Below are positions 34,216-43,819 of a stretch of DNA of 64,000 nucleotides, piece after piece (position 1 is the stretch's first letter; the number at the start of each line of letters is the position of its first letter). Source of the stretch: a virus. The notes under the pieces are model-generated. The model was not told the DNA's origin. It did no database searches and saw only the letters and a list, made by a program, of their open reading frames with translations. The translations under genes were made by a program, and so were the position numbers. The stretch lies in IMG/VR virus record IMGVR_UViG_3300005838_000623, positions 1 to 64,000 of that record; one strand, written 5' to 3'.

Positions 34216-35772
34216 CTATGTATATGTAGCAGCTGTGGGTTTTTCTGTAATATGTGGAGTAGTGCCAGCTTCGGGTGCCGTTGCTGTTTGGTGGCCACGT
34301 TCATCTGGTTCATGCATTGGAACACGTTGCATTGCTGATGTATACTCGTAAGTGCCATCTACCTTAAATGTTTTAGAAGTACTTTCTAAAGTAACCCACG
34401 GAGTTGCGTATAATGGTATATGAGATGCTTCTTCAGCAGGATTTCCTGCTTCTGTATTAAGTTTAATTGGATGTTCCTTCCCACCACCACTCTTAAGAAA
34501 TATACATGCTAATGATGTAACACTAATTGCCTCTTTACTAGTAACATTAAACCAATCTGTTGTTTTAATATTATATGTACCAGTAGTAGTTTGTTTCATA
34601 TTGCCATTAATAAAGAAATGAGCATGTCCCTTACCACTTACTGAACTTGGATTTGTTTCAACTCTTAAATTGTGTCCAGCAAGCATAACCAAATCCTCAC
34701 CAGATTGTATATGAACATTTTTATCTGCAAGTAAATTCATATTGCCTTCAGTATGCACACTAACATCTTGCTTACTAAAAATATCAATTTGTCCTGCGTT
34801 TGTCATCTCAACCCAGGCACTACCTGTAGCATTGCCTATATAGATAATACCATCTGTATCATTTAATAATATTTGATGACCAGTTCCAGTGCGTAAACGT
34901 ATAAGTTGACTTTCACCACTATTGTCACCATCATCCATAATAAAAGTGTGCCCGGTTTTACGTGACGATGGCCATTTATATCCACTATCGTCAACTTTAC
35001 TAACCAACCCTTGGGTTTGTTCTGGGCCGCCGGTATTTAATGGGCCTGGTGTGGAGATTCCAAATACGTTTGAAGGAGATTCTCGTTGAGCACCGGATGT
35101 TGACAGTCCTCTTGCATAATCACCTTGTAACCCTTGTTCTAATAGAGTGTCAATTAATGGGTGTACTGGACGTGGTATGTTGCCCCATGCTTGTGATGTC
35201 TTATGTCCAATTTTATTATACTCTGCTACTGGTACTTGTGCAGCTTTATCAGCAGATACTGCGCCTTTGCCAGCTGCTGAAAATAATTTTGCTTCAGTTG
35301 TTCTATCAGTTTTATGAAAAGTAGGACTTACAGGAATACCTGGAACCATATGTAACATGAAAGCATCTGGTATATAAGATATAATATATCCTTTCTCTCT
35401 ATCTCCCTCGACAAATATTACTAATACTTGGCTGTCAACATCAGGAGTTGGGAACCACATACCATATGATTTGGTAGTATTGTCATAACTCTCTGGTGTT
35501 GCTCCTTGAGCATTTGTTCTGCCATAATATGGCAATGCTAGATTGCATAATACTATATTTTCTATCAATTCATGTTTTTTTGCAGGATTAATTTCACTAG
35601 ATAAACGTTGGCCAACTAAAGCAGGTATATATACAGCAATTCGACCCATGCCGGTATCATCGCCATATCCTTTAACAATTCCTATATATGGACCAGCATT
35701 GGGATTAACTGATTTATTATGTTCGCCGGCCGGCTGGCGCGCCGGAAGGCCTGGACCTGTTGATGTTGCCAT
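34216..35772 (-). CDS. gp5: Baseplate central spike/hub protein gp5 (OB-fold, no lysozyme)
   Basis: A 518-residue protein. Residues 25-160 resemble the gp5/VgrG OB-fold (GPYIGIVKGYGDDTGMGRIAVYIPAL; MWFPTPDVDSQVLVIFVEGD; GYIISYIPDAFML). Residues about 265-370 are repetitive strands (SGESQLIRLRTGTGHQILLND, DIFSKQDVSVHTEGNMNLLAD), the beta-helix of the membrane-piercing spike. The T4 lysozyme domain is not seen, as in other marine relatives. Upstream neighbour is the large hub-like protein, downstream is gp25. Confidence 0.82.
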   Translation of the reverse strand: MATSTGPGLPARQPAGEHNKSVNPNAGPYIGIVKGYGDDTGMGRIAVYIPALVGQRLSSEINPAKKHELIENIVLCNLALPYYGRTNAQGATPESYDNTTKSYGMWFPTPDVDSQVLVIFVEGDREKGYIISYIPDAFMLHMVPGIPVSPTFHKTDRTTEAKLFSAAGKGAVSADKAAQVPVAEYNKIGHKTSQAWGNIPRPVHPLIDTLLEQGLQGDYARGLSTSGAQRESPSNVFGISTPGPLNTGGPEQTQGLVSKVDDSGYKWPSSRKTGHTFIMDDGDNSGESQLIRLRTGTGHQILLNDTDGIIYIGNATGSAWVEMTNAGQIDIFSKQDVSVHTEGNMNLLADKNVHIQSGEDLVMLAGHNLRVETNPSSVSGKGHAHFFINGNMKQTTTGTYNIKTTDWFNVTSKEAISVTSLACIFLKSGGGKEHPIKLNTEAGNPAEEASHIPLYATPWVTLESTSKTFKVDGTYEYTSAMQRVPMHEPDERGHQTATAPEAGTTPHITEKPTAATYT

Positions 35773-35781
35773 ATTATTTGC

Positions 35782-38700
35782 CTATCTGTCGATATCTGTA
35801 AAGTATCCGATTTGTTTCCAAGTGCGGGTAATATTACCATATTTACCATGCGTGTTTTGATTTTCTTTACTTGCTGAATTGCCGATATCAAATGCCGCTT
35901 TGCGATCAGCCGCCGCCTGGGATGAAATAATTTCTAATCTTTTTTGTTGCATTAATGAATCATTGGCTCGTACTAATCCTTGATCAACGGCATTATAATT
36001 ACTAGTGTTGGGATGTATTTCGGACCCAACCAATCCCAGTCCTTTCTTGCTAGATAATAAAATACGGCCAGCACCGTCTTGTATTACAACACCACTCGTA
36101 GTTACATTTGTTGCGACTGTTCTACCTTCCGCCGCCCTCCAAGCTGCTCCTTGTTGTGCTAATCTTTCTTGGCGAGAGGCAGCTACTGGTGATTTTTCAT
36201 TTAAAACTGGAGTCATTGTATCACTCATTCTAATACTAAAATTATCATGTGGATTAGCTCTGCCAGCAAATGTAGTAGTATCCACAGAGGTAGTAGCAAT
36301 ATTTTCTATACCAGCTCTCCTTGCTTCGGCTGCTCTAAACGCCACAGCATTTTTTGGATTATTATTTTGTATTGCATTTGTATTTGCATCCATAAAAGTA
36401 TCCTGTGCTCGAGATTCAACTGAGCCTCTACCACCTGAAAATGCATCAAAATTATCTACACCATCTACCGAACTGTTGTTTGCTTGCTCGTTTACTAAGG
36501 CATTTTTCTGATCAGGCAGGCTTGAAAAATCGTCAACAGGAGGCGTACCAAAAGCTGGTGCATTACCACTTGTTTCAATATCCATGCCTGACTTAATTCT
36601 GTTGTTTAACCAAGAAAAATCGTCTACTTCGGCATTGGACTTTAGGTCGTTTGGATCTTTATAACTTAATGGATTTGTTGCTTCACGAAATTGATTATAT
36701 TCTCGCGTCATATCCAAAGATTGCAAAAACTCACCATTATTAAAAGTATTCTTAACGGTCCAAACCCTGTAATAGCCACCTAATGTACTATTTTTAAATC
36801 TCTTATCACCTATATTAAAATCTGTTATGCCTGTTGCTTCATTTATATCTTCAGGTGTTCTATATACAAGGTATACATGACAGTCTGCTTGGTCACATAA
36901 TACTGCACCACTAGCAGGATCTACGGCCAGTTTTTTATTATTAGTGCAAACTTTATTCTTTGTTGTCATAGCAAGTATACCATCTTGCTGTAAATAAGCT
37001 GGATCGCCTATAATGTTTAATGTGGCACTCATCATATCAGAACCAACTTGCCTGTATAAGTTTTCCATTAAAGTGCCAGCAGCTTGTTGTACTCCTGTTG
37101 CGTTATTTGACTTTTTAAATTTGGCCTTCGCATCAGGATTTTGACCACCACCACTTGTCATATCATAACCTGCTTCTTGAGTTCCAGCTGGTGGCACGAT
37201 TGCAACAGATGTTGAGTCACTATCTCCGCTTTTATCGCTTGTACCCAGTCCCATCATTGCCATAAGGAATGAATTTTCAAATTTAATTTGTAAATCAAGA
37301 ATATCAAGATTTTGTCCCATATATTGATATTGATAGTTACGTGCAACTGGTGGCATATCACCATCACCAGGTTTTGCCGTAGCATCAGTAGCCACTGGGT
37401 CAGTTATTAAAAAAGGATCTATTTGTATAATAGTTGTAGAGGAATATGCGTTTCGTATATTATCATATTCATTTAATTTTTTAGCATATGTTATTTTCCA
37501 CCACTTTAATCCTGCGCTTGGATTTTTTAATACTCCCTTTTTACGTAAATCTTTAACAGCAGATGCTTCCATTGCAGCTATTGGATCATTTAATTGATCA
37601 GTAATGTAAGTACTGTCACGTAATAATTGCTCAAGTAATGACAAATATGATTGTCCGTTGTCGGCAATCACCCATCTTTCTTCACCATCAGTGCCAGTTC
37701 CAGTAAATCGGACATTTGTTTTGTGTTTATAAACTTTATCTGCTTCTTTTATCTTTACGCTTGCATGAGGCCCTGGTCGGCGCGTTGCACCTGTGTGTAT
37801 CATTGTTTGCTTGGCTACTTGTGGGGGTATAAATCCCTTTGCAATTTCAGGTGCGATAGAAAATTCTATTCTATCAGCAAATTCTTGTTTTGCCGGGGCG
37901 ATCACTTTCGGTTCACCAGTCCCAGAAGTTCCTCTTCCCGCAAAACTCCCTGTTGCGGCTTTTGAATTATCTAGGGTTAGTGCGTCCTGTTCTTTGCTAA
38001 ATGATTCTTTAATTTGGGTACAAAATTCCTCTATATTTTTTCCTGTTAATGTTTTCATATGCATTGCATTTGTTATGGGATTTTTCTTAACTACTGCCGA
38101 TGCTAAAAAATCTAATGCATAATTAGTACCACTCGCTGTTAAGTCAAAAGTCATACCAACTAATCTAACTGGAAGCCATCTTGTTGCTGGTTTAATTTTT
38201 GTGGGGTTGCCTGCCTCATCATATCCAGTAAACTCAATTTGAATTAATAAAGGTTTCTCTGTCCAATTTGGACCGTCTTCAGTTAATACTGATTCCATTC
38301 GTTCTAATAACGTAGTACCAAGTGGTTCAACCACTTCCATAGAACATTCAAATACGTTAGTAGCTCTAGTATTACCACTCATACCCATCATTGCTGTAGT
38401 TTGAAATGCCGCAATATAAAAATCTACATTAAATGCATTGTGCCGTCTTTCTGTTTGCACACCGCCACTAGCAAATAATACTTTAGTATTATTTGGCACC
38501 CAACCGTGCATCATTTGCCATGAACCGTTTTCCACCATTATATTATATTCTCGATTCGAATTAAATGACAGCACTGATATGTTATAAGTGTAATTGGCGT
38601 AATTGTGTAAAATATTATCAGGTGCTTCTGGTCCTTTTTTATTTTTTACTATAGTTTGCACACCAGAAATACTTTCTACACTATCAGAGGCACTTTTAGT

Positions 38701-38844
38701 TGCGCTTGTTGGTCCCCCTCGTCCAGAATGAACTGGTGACGTAGAACTAGTTGTGCCCGCGGTTGTTGAAGTAGATGAACTTGGTGTTGTAGTACTTGAT
38801 GTGGCGGATGTGGTATCTTTCTCACTGATCCTTATCAGGCCCAT
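35782..38844 (-). CDS. Baseplate hub-like structural protein
   Basis: This 1020-residue protein has a low-complexity Ser/Thr-rich start (residues 8-50). A structured core follows, with ITNAMHMKTLTGKNIEEFCTQIKESF, FLITDPVATD, YLVYRTPEDINEATG and LGGYYRVWTVKNTFNNGEFLQSLDMTREYNQF; the last is typical of tail hub proteins that bind the spike. The final 250 residues are rich in Asn, Ala and Ser and look disordered. It sits between gp53 and gp5, where the hub (gp27 in T4) would be expected in function. I infer hub; direct gp27 homology is not established. Confidence 0.6.
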   Translation of the reverse strand: MGLIRISEKDTTSATSSTTTPSSSTSTTAGTTSSTSPVHSGRGGPTSATKSASDSVESISGVQTIVKNKKGPEAPDNILHNYANYTYNISVLSFNSNREYNIMVENGSWQMMHGWVPNNTKVLFASGGVQTERRHNAFNVDFYIAAFQTTAMMGMSGNTRATNVFECSMEVVEPLGTTLLERMESVLTEDGPNWTEKPLLIQIEFTGYDEAGNPTKIKPATRWLPVRLVGMTFDLTASGTNYALDFLASAVVKKNPITNAMHMKTLTGKNIEEFCTQIKESFSKEQDALTLDNSKAATGSFAGRGTSGTGEPKVIAPAKQEFADRIEFSIAPEIAKGFIPPQVAKQTMIHTGATRRPGPHASVKIKEADKVYKHKTNVRFTGTGTDGEERWVIADNGQSYLSLLEQLLRDSTYITDQLNDPIAAMEASAVKDLRKKGVLKNPSAGLKWWKITYAKKLNEYDNIRNAYSSTTIIQIDPFLITDPVATDATAKPGDGDMPPVARNYQYQYMGQNLDILDLQIKFENSFLMAMMGLGTSDKSGDSDSTSVAIVPPAGTQEAGYDMTSGGGQNPDAKAKFKKSNNATGVQQAAGTLMENLYRQVGSDMMSATLNIIGDPAYLQQDGILAMTTKNKVCTNNKKLAVDPASGAVLCDQADCHVYLVYRTPEDINEATGITDFNIGDKRFKNSTLGGYYRVWTVKNTFNNGEFLQSLDMTREYNQFREATNPLSYKDPNDLKSNAEVDDFSWLNNRIKSGMDIETSGNAPAFGTPPVDDFSSLPDQKNALVNEQANNSSVDGVDNFDAFSGGRGSVESRAQDTFMDANTNAIQNNNPKNAVAFRAAEARRAGIENIATTSVDTTTFAGRANPHDNFSIRMSDTMTPVLNEKSPVAASRQERLAQQGAAWRAAEGRTVATNVTTSGVVIQDGAGRILLSSKKGLGLVGSEIHPNTSNYNAVDQGLVRANDSLMQQKRLEIISSQAAADRKAAFDIGNSASKENQNTHGKYGNITRTWKQIGYFTDIDR

Positions 38845-38845
38845 A

Positions 38846-39148
38846 TTAAATCTCCAAAGAATTTGTTAAGGTTGCTTGTTGTGGGAGATATATAGTTACG
38901 CCTGTTATAAAATCAAATACAGGATCTTTTAATACATCTGGATTACGCACAGCAAAAACCCACCATAAACCTGATTTACCATATAAATCATATGCTAATA
39001 AATCTGGTCTATTATTATACACAGGATCTATTTCATATATTAAGTCATCTTGCTCGGCATTAAAAGATCGCTTAGCCATTAATCCTAATTTATTGTTATT
39101 TCTAGGAGTAGTATAATATGGACTTGTTGAAGAATATTCACCAGCCAT
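38846..39148 (-). CDS. gp53: Baseplate wedge protein gp53
   Basis: A 100-residue protein carrying YDLYGKSGLWWVFAVRNPDVLKDPVFDFITGVTIYLP, the LysM-like signature of gp53 and related tail proteins (YG...LWW..A..N....DP..D...G..I.IP). In T4 gp53 locks adjacent wedges together around the hub. Its start overlaps the stop of gp48 by one base and it ends one base before the hub gene. Confidence 0.85.
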   Translation of the reverse strand: MAGEYSSTSPYYTTPRNNNKLGLMAKRSFNAEQDDLIYEIDPVYNNRPDLLAYDLYGKSGLWWVFAVRNPDVLKDPVFDFITGVTIYLPQQATLTNSLEI

Positions 39149-39870
39149 TAAATAAAGCCTCCTTGACTATCACTACCCAATAAAGAACCATCAGCAAAGT
39201 TTTTAAGACCAAATCGTTTTGCTGTAGCAGCTCTCGAGTATGCTGGTTTCAAGTTACAAGTAAGTGTAGTACTTGCTGGAACCATCGTTTTCCCATCACT
39301 TGTTGCTATATAATCAACAGTATTTGCCATATCTATTGTGAAGTTAGTAACAACTACAGGAACATTTTTAAAAATATGATCACCATATGCATTTAACCTT
39401 AACACTGGTGGTGGCGTTCCTGCTTTTGGATCTTGTCCAAAATACATTTTAGTAACTGTTCTCATAAAATGCAATGCGGCTCGAAACATATCTGCTTCTA
39501 CTTTGCTATTTGCTGTAAATGGACAAGTTATTTGTATTTCACCAATATTATGGCTTTCAAAAGCTGGATGATCATAATTAGAATGTGTTAATCCTGTTGA
39601 GCCATAACTTGCAGTTTGTTGTATGAAAATTATAGGAGTATATGGAAATATAATACCACCTGCATCTTGAAACTTTGTTGGAAACACAGGTCCTGTTATT
39701 AAGTCGGCTGCTCCAGAACCTACAGTGAGTTTTGTTCGCCAATCTCTTTGTTGTGTTGACGGAAATAAACTAACGGTTGGTGATGTTTGACTTCCAAAAA
39801 GAGAAGCACCAAACGGTATGTGTTTTGCAATCAAGTTTCCTAGTCTTGGTGATAGTCCACGTATAGCCAT
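39148..39870 (-). CDS. gp48: Baseplate tail-tube initiator protein, gp48-like
   Basis: A 240-residue protein with FPYTPIIFIQQTASYGSTGLTHSNYDHPAFESHNIGEIQITCPFTANSKVEADMFRAALHF, the conserved core of the tube-fold gp48/gp54 proteins of marine T4-like phages. These proteins sit on the hub and start polymerisation of the tail tube. AGGA lies seven bases before ATG and an AATAAATA late box is at 39894-39901. It is the first gene of the minus-strand baseplate operon. Choice of gp48 over gp54 is by general resemblance. Confidence 0.75.
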   Translation of the reverse strand: MAIRGLSPRLGNLIAKHIPFGASLFGSQTSPTVSLFPSTQQRDWRTKLTVGSGAADLITGPVFPTKFQDAGGIIFPYTPIIFIQQTASYGSTGLTHSNYDHPAFESHNIGEIQITCPFTANSKVEADMFRAALHFMRTVTKMYFGQDPKAGTPPPVLRLNAYGDHIFKNVPVVVTNFTIDMANTVDYIATSDGKTMVPASTTLTCNLKPAYSRAATAKRFGLKNFADGSLLGSDSQGGFI

Positions 39871-39893
39871 ATTTTTTTCCTAATTTATAACAT

Positions 39894-39901
39894 TATTTAT
39901 T
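39894..39901 (-). promoter_or_regulatory. Late promoter box for the baseplate operon (AATAAATA)
   Basis: Minus-strand AATAAATA, 24 bases before ATG 39870, in the 89-base divergent gap between gp48 and gp55. Confidence 0.6.
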
Positions 39902-39929
39902 TGACTTTTTAATATGCATGTATTATAAT
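39901..39929 (+). promoter_or_regulatory. Sigma70 promoter of gp55
   Basis: TTGACT (39901-39906), 17 bp, TATAAT (39924-39929): one mismatch from consensus. The predicted start is near 39936, giving a 24-base leader containing GGAG before ATG 39960. Confidence 0.8.
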
Positions 39930-39933
39930 ATAG

Positions 39934-39941
39934 TATAAATA
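39934..39941 (+). promoter_or_regulatory. Late promoter box overlapping the gp55 leader (TATAAATA)
   Basis: Exact late consensus, four bases after the sigma70 -10 box. The gene for the late sigma factor could thus be read first by host polymerase and later by its own product. The late start would fall around 39947, inside the ribosome site. Confidence 0.55.
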
Positions 39942-39959
39942 TGATGGAGCAAAACATTA

Positions 39960-40799
39960 ATGATATACTTACGAAACAAAGATATATTAGAAGAAATACA
40001 CAAATCAAAAATCAGTTATAGTAGTTATCTAACCTCAATCGACAAAGATTATGATCTAATTCTTCCTAATATAGAAAAAATAAACATACGTTCTGTTGCA
40101 CAAGCTAAACGAAATCGTGCCGCAAAAATAGCAAAAGAAAATCATGCTATTGCTACGGCGGAAAACACAAATAAAAAGAAAAAACCTAGACTAATAGATT
40201 ATCAATTTAATTGGAAAAAAGTACTAAAAGAAGATCTTGTATTTAGAATATCATCTTTTGAACACATACCACTACAACATGGACGGGTTAAAACACCCAA
40301 ATCTGTTGCAGATCATTATGAAAAATTACCTTTCCCGCCTTACCAGCACTTTCGTTTCGATGGCAATACTAAGGAAAGTGAATTAACGTGTGTTGGTAAA
40401 AGTCATTGGAAAGGTGACTTAGAAACAGGAGAATTTTGTAAAGATCATGGGGATATGACCGATACATTAGCACGAATGTTTATTAAACTATGTGATAGAT
40501 ACGGAACACGATCTAATTGGCGTGGTTATACATACAATGATGAGATGCGTGGTCAAGCAATATTACAACTAGTTCAAGTAGGATTATTGTTTGATGAAAG
40601 CAAAAGTCAAAATCCATTTGCTTATTATACAGCAATAATTACTAATTCCTTTACTAAAATTTTAAACACAGAGAAGAAAAATCAAAACATTCGTGATGAT
40701 ATTCTAGAAATGAATAACATGGCACCAAGTTATACGCGGCAAAATCAAAACTCACCCGCTCGCACAGTACCAGTACCAAGTAAACCAGTTACTACTTGA
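39960..40799 (+). CDS. gp55: Late-transcription sigma factor gp55
   Basis: A 279-residue protein. The region around residues 155-245 (MTDTLARMFIKLCDRYGTRSNWRGYTYNDEMRGQAILQLVQVGLLFDESKSQNPFAYYTAIITNSF) is the gp55/sigma-region-2-like core, including the NPFAYYT motif. gp55 binds host RNA polymerase and recognises TATAAATA-type boxes, many of which are present here. A charged N-terminal extension (KRNRAAKIAKENHA) precedes it. GGAGC about 10 bases before ATG supports the start. The stop codon lies inside the -35 box of the gp47 promoter. Confidence 0.88.
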   Translation: MIYLRNKDILEEIHKSKISYSSYLTSIDKDYDLILPNIEKINIRSVAQAKRNRAAKIAKENHAIATAENTNKKKKPRLIDYQFNWKKVLKEDLVFRISSFEHIPLQHGRVKTPKSVADHYEKLPFPPYQHFRFDGNTKESELTCVGKSHWKGDLETGEFCKDHGDMTDTLARMFIKLCDRYGTRSNWRGYTYNDEMRGQAILQLVQVGLLFDESKSQNPFAYYTAIITNSFTKILNTEKKNQNIRDDILEMNNMAPSYTRQNQNSPARTVPVPSKPVTT

Positions 40800-40824
40800 C
40801 AATTTACTTTAAGTGCGTTATAAT
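40796..40824 (+). promoter_or_regulatory. Consensus sigma70 promoter of gp47, leaderless configuration
   Basis: TTGACA (40796-40801), 17 bp, TATAAT (40819-40824), then 7 nt to ATG 40832. The layout is identical to the promoter at 12374-12402. Start of transcription should fall at or beside the initiation codon; no Shine-Dalgarno sequence is visible. Confidence 0.88.
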
Positions 40825-40831
40825 AATATAG

Positions 40832-41857
40832 ATGAGTACAGATAATTTATTCAATAAAATAGCAGTATGTACAGACATTCATTTTGGTAATAAAAGCAAC
40901 TCTTTAACACACAATAAAGATTGCGAAGATTTTGTAGATTGGTTCATAGCAACCGCACAAGAAAACAATTGCGAAACTGCCATATTTTTGGGAGACTGGC
41001 ACCATCATAGGGCCAGCATTAATGTCAGCACACTGAACTATAGCCTGCGTAGTTTGGAAAAACTAGGCACTTCGTTTGATAATTTTTATTTTATCACTGG
41101 CAATCACGACCTATATTATAGAGATAGGCGTGATCTCAATAGTGTAGAGTTTGCTAGTAGATTTAAAGGTATTACAATAGTAAATGAACCGTTTAATGCG
41201 GGAAATTGTGCTATTGTGCCTTGGCTTGTGGGTGATGATTACAAAAAACTAAAAAAAGTAAAAGCAAAATATATCTTTGGACATTTTGAATTACCACATT
41301 TCTATATGAATGCAATGATACAAATGCCCGAAACTAATGAATTACATGCTGAAGATATGCATAAAGCAGATTATGTTTTTAGCGGCCACTTTCATAAAAG
41401 ACAACAACGCAAGAATGTTGTATATGTAGGCAATTGTTTCCCACACAACTACAGTGATGCTTGGGATGATGATCGTGGGATGATGATGTTGGAGTGGGAT
41501 GGTGAGCCAGAGTTTGTTGCGTGGCCTGATGCACCATCATATAAAACATTAAAATTATCGCAGTTATTGGATGATCCTAGTAGCTATCTAACTGATAAAA
41601 CTTATGCTCGAGTTGTTATGGATATCGACATTTCTTATGAAGAGGCAAACTATGTTAAGGAAACATTTGCTGAACAATTTAAAATGCGTGAGTTAAGTTT
41701 ATTACCAGATAAAGAGAAACTAGATTTAGATATATTAAATGAAGATATAGAGTTAAATTTTGACAGCATTGACTCTATAGTTATAGACCAACTTTCTAAT
41801 ATTGAGAGTGAACATTACGATCCACAAATGCTACTAGACATATATAGGAGCATTTAA
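40832..41857 (+). CDS. gp47: Recombination endonuclease subunit gp47 (SbcD/Mre11-like)
   Basis: A 341-residue metallophosphoesterase with the motifs in order: CTDIHFGN (DxH), FLGDWHHHR (GDxxH), ITGNHD (GNHD), IFGHFE and FSGHFHKRQ (GHxH). With gp46 it forms the Mre11/Rad50-type complex that resects DNA ends for recombination-dependent replication. Its last base overlaps the gp46 ATG (TAATG), so the two are coupled. The promoter suggests host-polymerase, leaderless expression. Confidence 0.93.
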   Translation: MSTDNLFNKIAVCTDIHFGNKSNSLTHNKDCEDFVDWFIATAQENNCETAIFLGDWHHHRASINVSTLNYSLRSLEKLGTSFDNFYFITGNHDLYYRDRRDLNSVEFASRFKGITIVNEPFNAGNCAIVPWLVGDDYKKLKKVKAKYIFGHFELPHFYMNAMIQMPETNELHAEDMHKADYVFSGHFHKRQQRKNVVYVGNCFPHNYSDAWDDDRGMMMLEWDGEPEFVAWPDAPSYKTLKLSQLLDDPSSYLTDKTYARVVMDIDISYEEANYVKETFAEQFKMRELSLLPDKEKLDLDILNEDIELNFDSIDSIVIDQLSNIESEHYDPQMLLDIYRSI

Positions 41858-43614
41858 TGCTCGTCCTAAAGAATTTAACAGTTAAGAATTTTATGAGCGT
41901 GGGTAATCAAACCCAAGCAGTAAATCTAAACAGACAAGATCTCACATTAGTATTGGGTGAGAATTTGGACTTGGGTGGTGATGATGCAGGTGCTCGTAAT
42001 GGCACTGGAAAAACTACTATTGTTAATGCATTGAGTTATGTGTTGTATGGTTCAGCATTAACTAATATTAAAAAAGATAACCTCATAAACAAAACTAATG
42101 GTAAAAACATGTTAGTTACTGTTGAGTATGAGAAGGATGGTCAAGACTATCGTATAGAGCGTGGGAGACGGCCCGCTACATTAAAATATTTTAAGCAAGA
42201 TGAAGAAAGTTCAGCACAAGGTGAAAATAGGCAAACACAAGAAGAAATAGAACGAGATATAGGGTTGGGACATACTATATTCAAACATATAGTAGCACTT
42301 AATACATACACTGAACCATTTTTAGCGATGCGTGTTGCAGATCAACGCGAAGTAATTGAAGAACTATTGGGTATAACTTTGTTGAGCGAGAAGGCAGAAA
42401 GTTTAAGAGAAGTAGTTAAAGTAACCAAAGATAAAATAACTGAAGAAGAATACGCAATAAAAGGCATAATAAAAGCAAATGAAAGTATAGAGACAACAAT
42501 AAACAGTTTAAGATTAAAACAAAAAGTATGGGAAGAATCAAAAAATATAGAAATAGATAAACTAAACAATGCTATTGATAAATTAGTAGCGGTGAATATA
42601 GAGGATGAATTAGCATTACATACTAAAAAAGCAAATGTTGAAAAAATAGAATCTAAATTACGTAGTTATGAACGTGAGCGTAAAACATCAGAGAGTTCAT
42701 TAAAAAAGTATGAGAGAGAACTTAAAAATTATAATACTAATTTAGCGTCAGCGGAAGAGAAAAAATGTCATGCTTGTGGACAACCATTACATGATGAATT
42801 ACATCAAGAAATGCTTTTAGATATTAACACTGAAATAAATGAACATAAAAGCACAATAAAAAAGGAAAAGAAAAAATTAAAATCTATAACTAAAAAGATA
42901 GACGAAATAGACAATACAGATCTTGGAATAGAAACTTTTTATGAAACTATAGCAGATGCTTATAAACATGATTCAAGTTTAGAGTATTTAAAAAAGGAAT
43001 TAGCAGATAAAATAAAGTCAACTGATCCATTTAATAGCCAAATTGAAGATTTACAAGATTCAGTATTACAAGAAGTAAATTATGATAAATTAAATAAGAT
43101 AGTAAGATTACAAGAACACCAAGAGTTTTTATTGCGTTTGCTTGTTAATAAAGATTCATTTATACGCAAGCGTATTATAGACCAAAATTTGGCATTCTTG
43201 AATAAACGTTTAAGTTATTATTTAGATAGAATAGGATTACCACATACTGTGGAGTTCCAAAATGATTTAAGTGTTGAGATAATGGAATATGGACGAGACT
43301 TAGACTTTGATAATTTAAGCAGGGGCGAACGCAACAGACTTATATTAAGTTTAAGTTGGGCATTTAGAGATGTTTGGGAACATTTATATAGTAATATAAA
43401 TTTATTAATTATAGATGAATTAGTAGATAGTGGGATGGATACACTAGGATTAGAAGGTGCGATAAGCATACTTAAAAAAGTTTCTAGAGATAGACAGAAA
43501 AGTGTGTTCTTAATATCCCATAAAGATGAACTGGCGGGGCGTGTTCATAGCGTTTTGACAGTTACAAAAGAGAACGGATTCACAAATTACAGTGATGACG
43601 TGGAGATAATGTAA
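41857..43614 (+). CDS. gp46: Recombination endonuclease subunit gp46 (SbcC/Rad50-like)
   Basis: A 585-residue SMC-type ATPase: Walker A GARNGTGKTT near residues 47-56, long coiled coils, a CHACGQ zinc hook near the middle (about residue 307), signature NLSRGERNRL, Walker B NLLIIDELVDSGMD and H-loop LISHKDEL near the end. It works with gp47 in end resection. It is followed by a small basic DNA-binding-type gene. Confidence 0.93.
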   Translation: MLVLKNLTVKNFMSVGNQTQAVNLNRQDLTLVLGENLDLGGDDAGARNGTGKTTIVNALSYVLYGSALTNIKKDNLINKTNGKNMLVTVEYEKDGQDYRIERGRRPATLKYFKQDEESSAQGENRQTQEEIERDIGLGHTIFKHIVALNTYTEPFLAMRVADQREVIEELLGITLLSEKAESLREVVKVTKDKITEEEYAIKGIIKANESIETTINSLRLKQKVWEESKNIEIDKLNNAIDKLVAVNIEDELALHTKKANVEKIESKLRSYERERKTSESSLKKYERELKNYNTNLASAEEKKCHACGQPLHDELHQEMLLDINTEINEHKSTIKKEKKKLKSITKKIDEIDNTDLGIETFYETIADAYKHDSSLEYLKKELADKIKSTDPFNSQIEDLQDSVLQEVNYDKLNKIVRLQEHQEFLLRLLVNKDSFIRKRIIDQNLAFLNKRLSYYLDRIGLPHTVEFQNDLSVEIMEYGRDLDFDNLSRGERNRLILSLSWAFRDVWEHLYSNINLLIIDELVDSGMDTLGLEGAISILKKVSRDRQKSVFLISHKDELAGRVHSVLTVTKENGFTNYSDDVEIM

Positions 43615-43639
43615 ATACAAATACCAAAGGAGTATAGAG

Positions 43640-43819
43640 ATGTCGACAATACATGAGCAAATTTTAGATCAAGTAGACAGTTATTTGAAAGAATCAGCAA
43701 AATTCGAAGATAAAGGTGTAAAGGCGGCCGCCGCCCGTGCTCGTAAAGCACTAGGTGAAATAGGCAAACTATCTAAAGCACGTAGAGCAGAAATTCAAGA
43801 TAAGAAAAACTCTATGTAA
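43640..43819 (+). CDS. Small Hc1/histone-H1-like protein
   Basis: A 59-residue frame, MSTIHEQILDQVDSYLKESA at the start and then a basic Ala/Lys/Arg segment (KAAAARARKALGEIGKLSK). AGGAG sits nine bases upstream and the stop overlaps the next ATG by one base. The second half resembles the helical N-terminal part of Hc1-type DNA-binding proteins, found as a small conserved gene in marine T4-like phages. Role probably DNA binding; motif match only. Confidence 0.65.
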   Translation: MSTIHEQILDQVDSYLKESAKFEDKGVKAAAARARKALGEIGKLSKARRAEIQDKKNSM

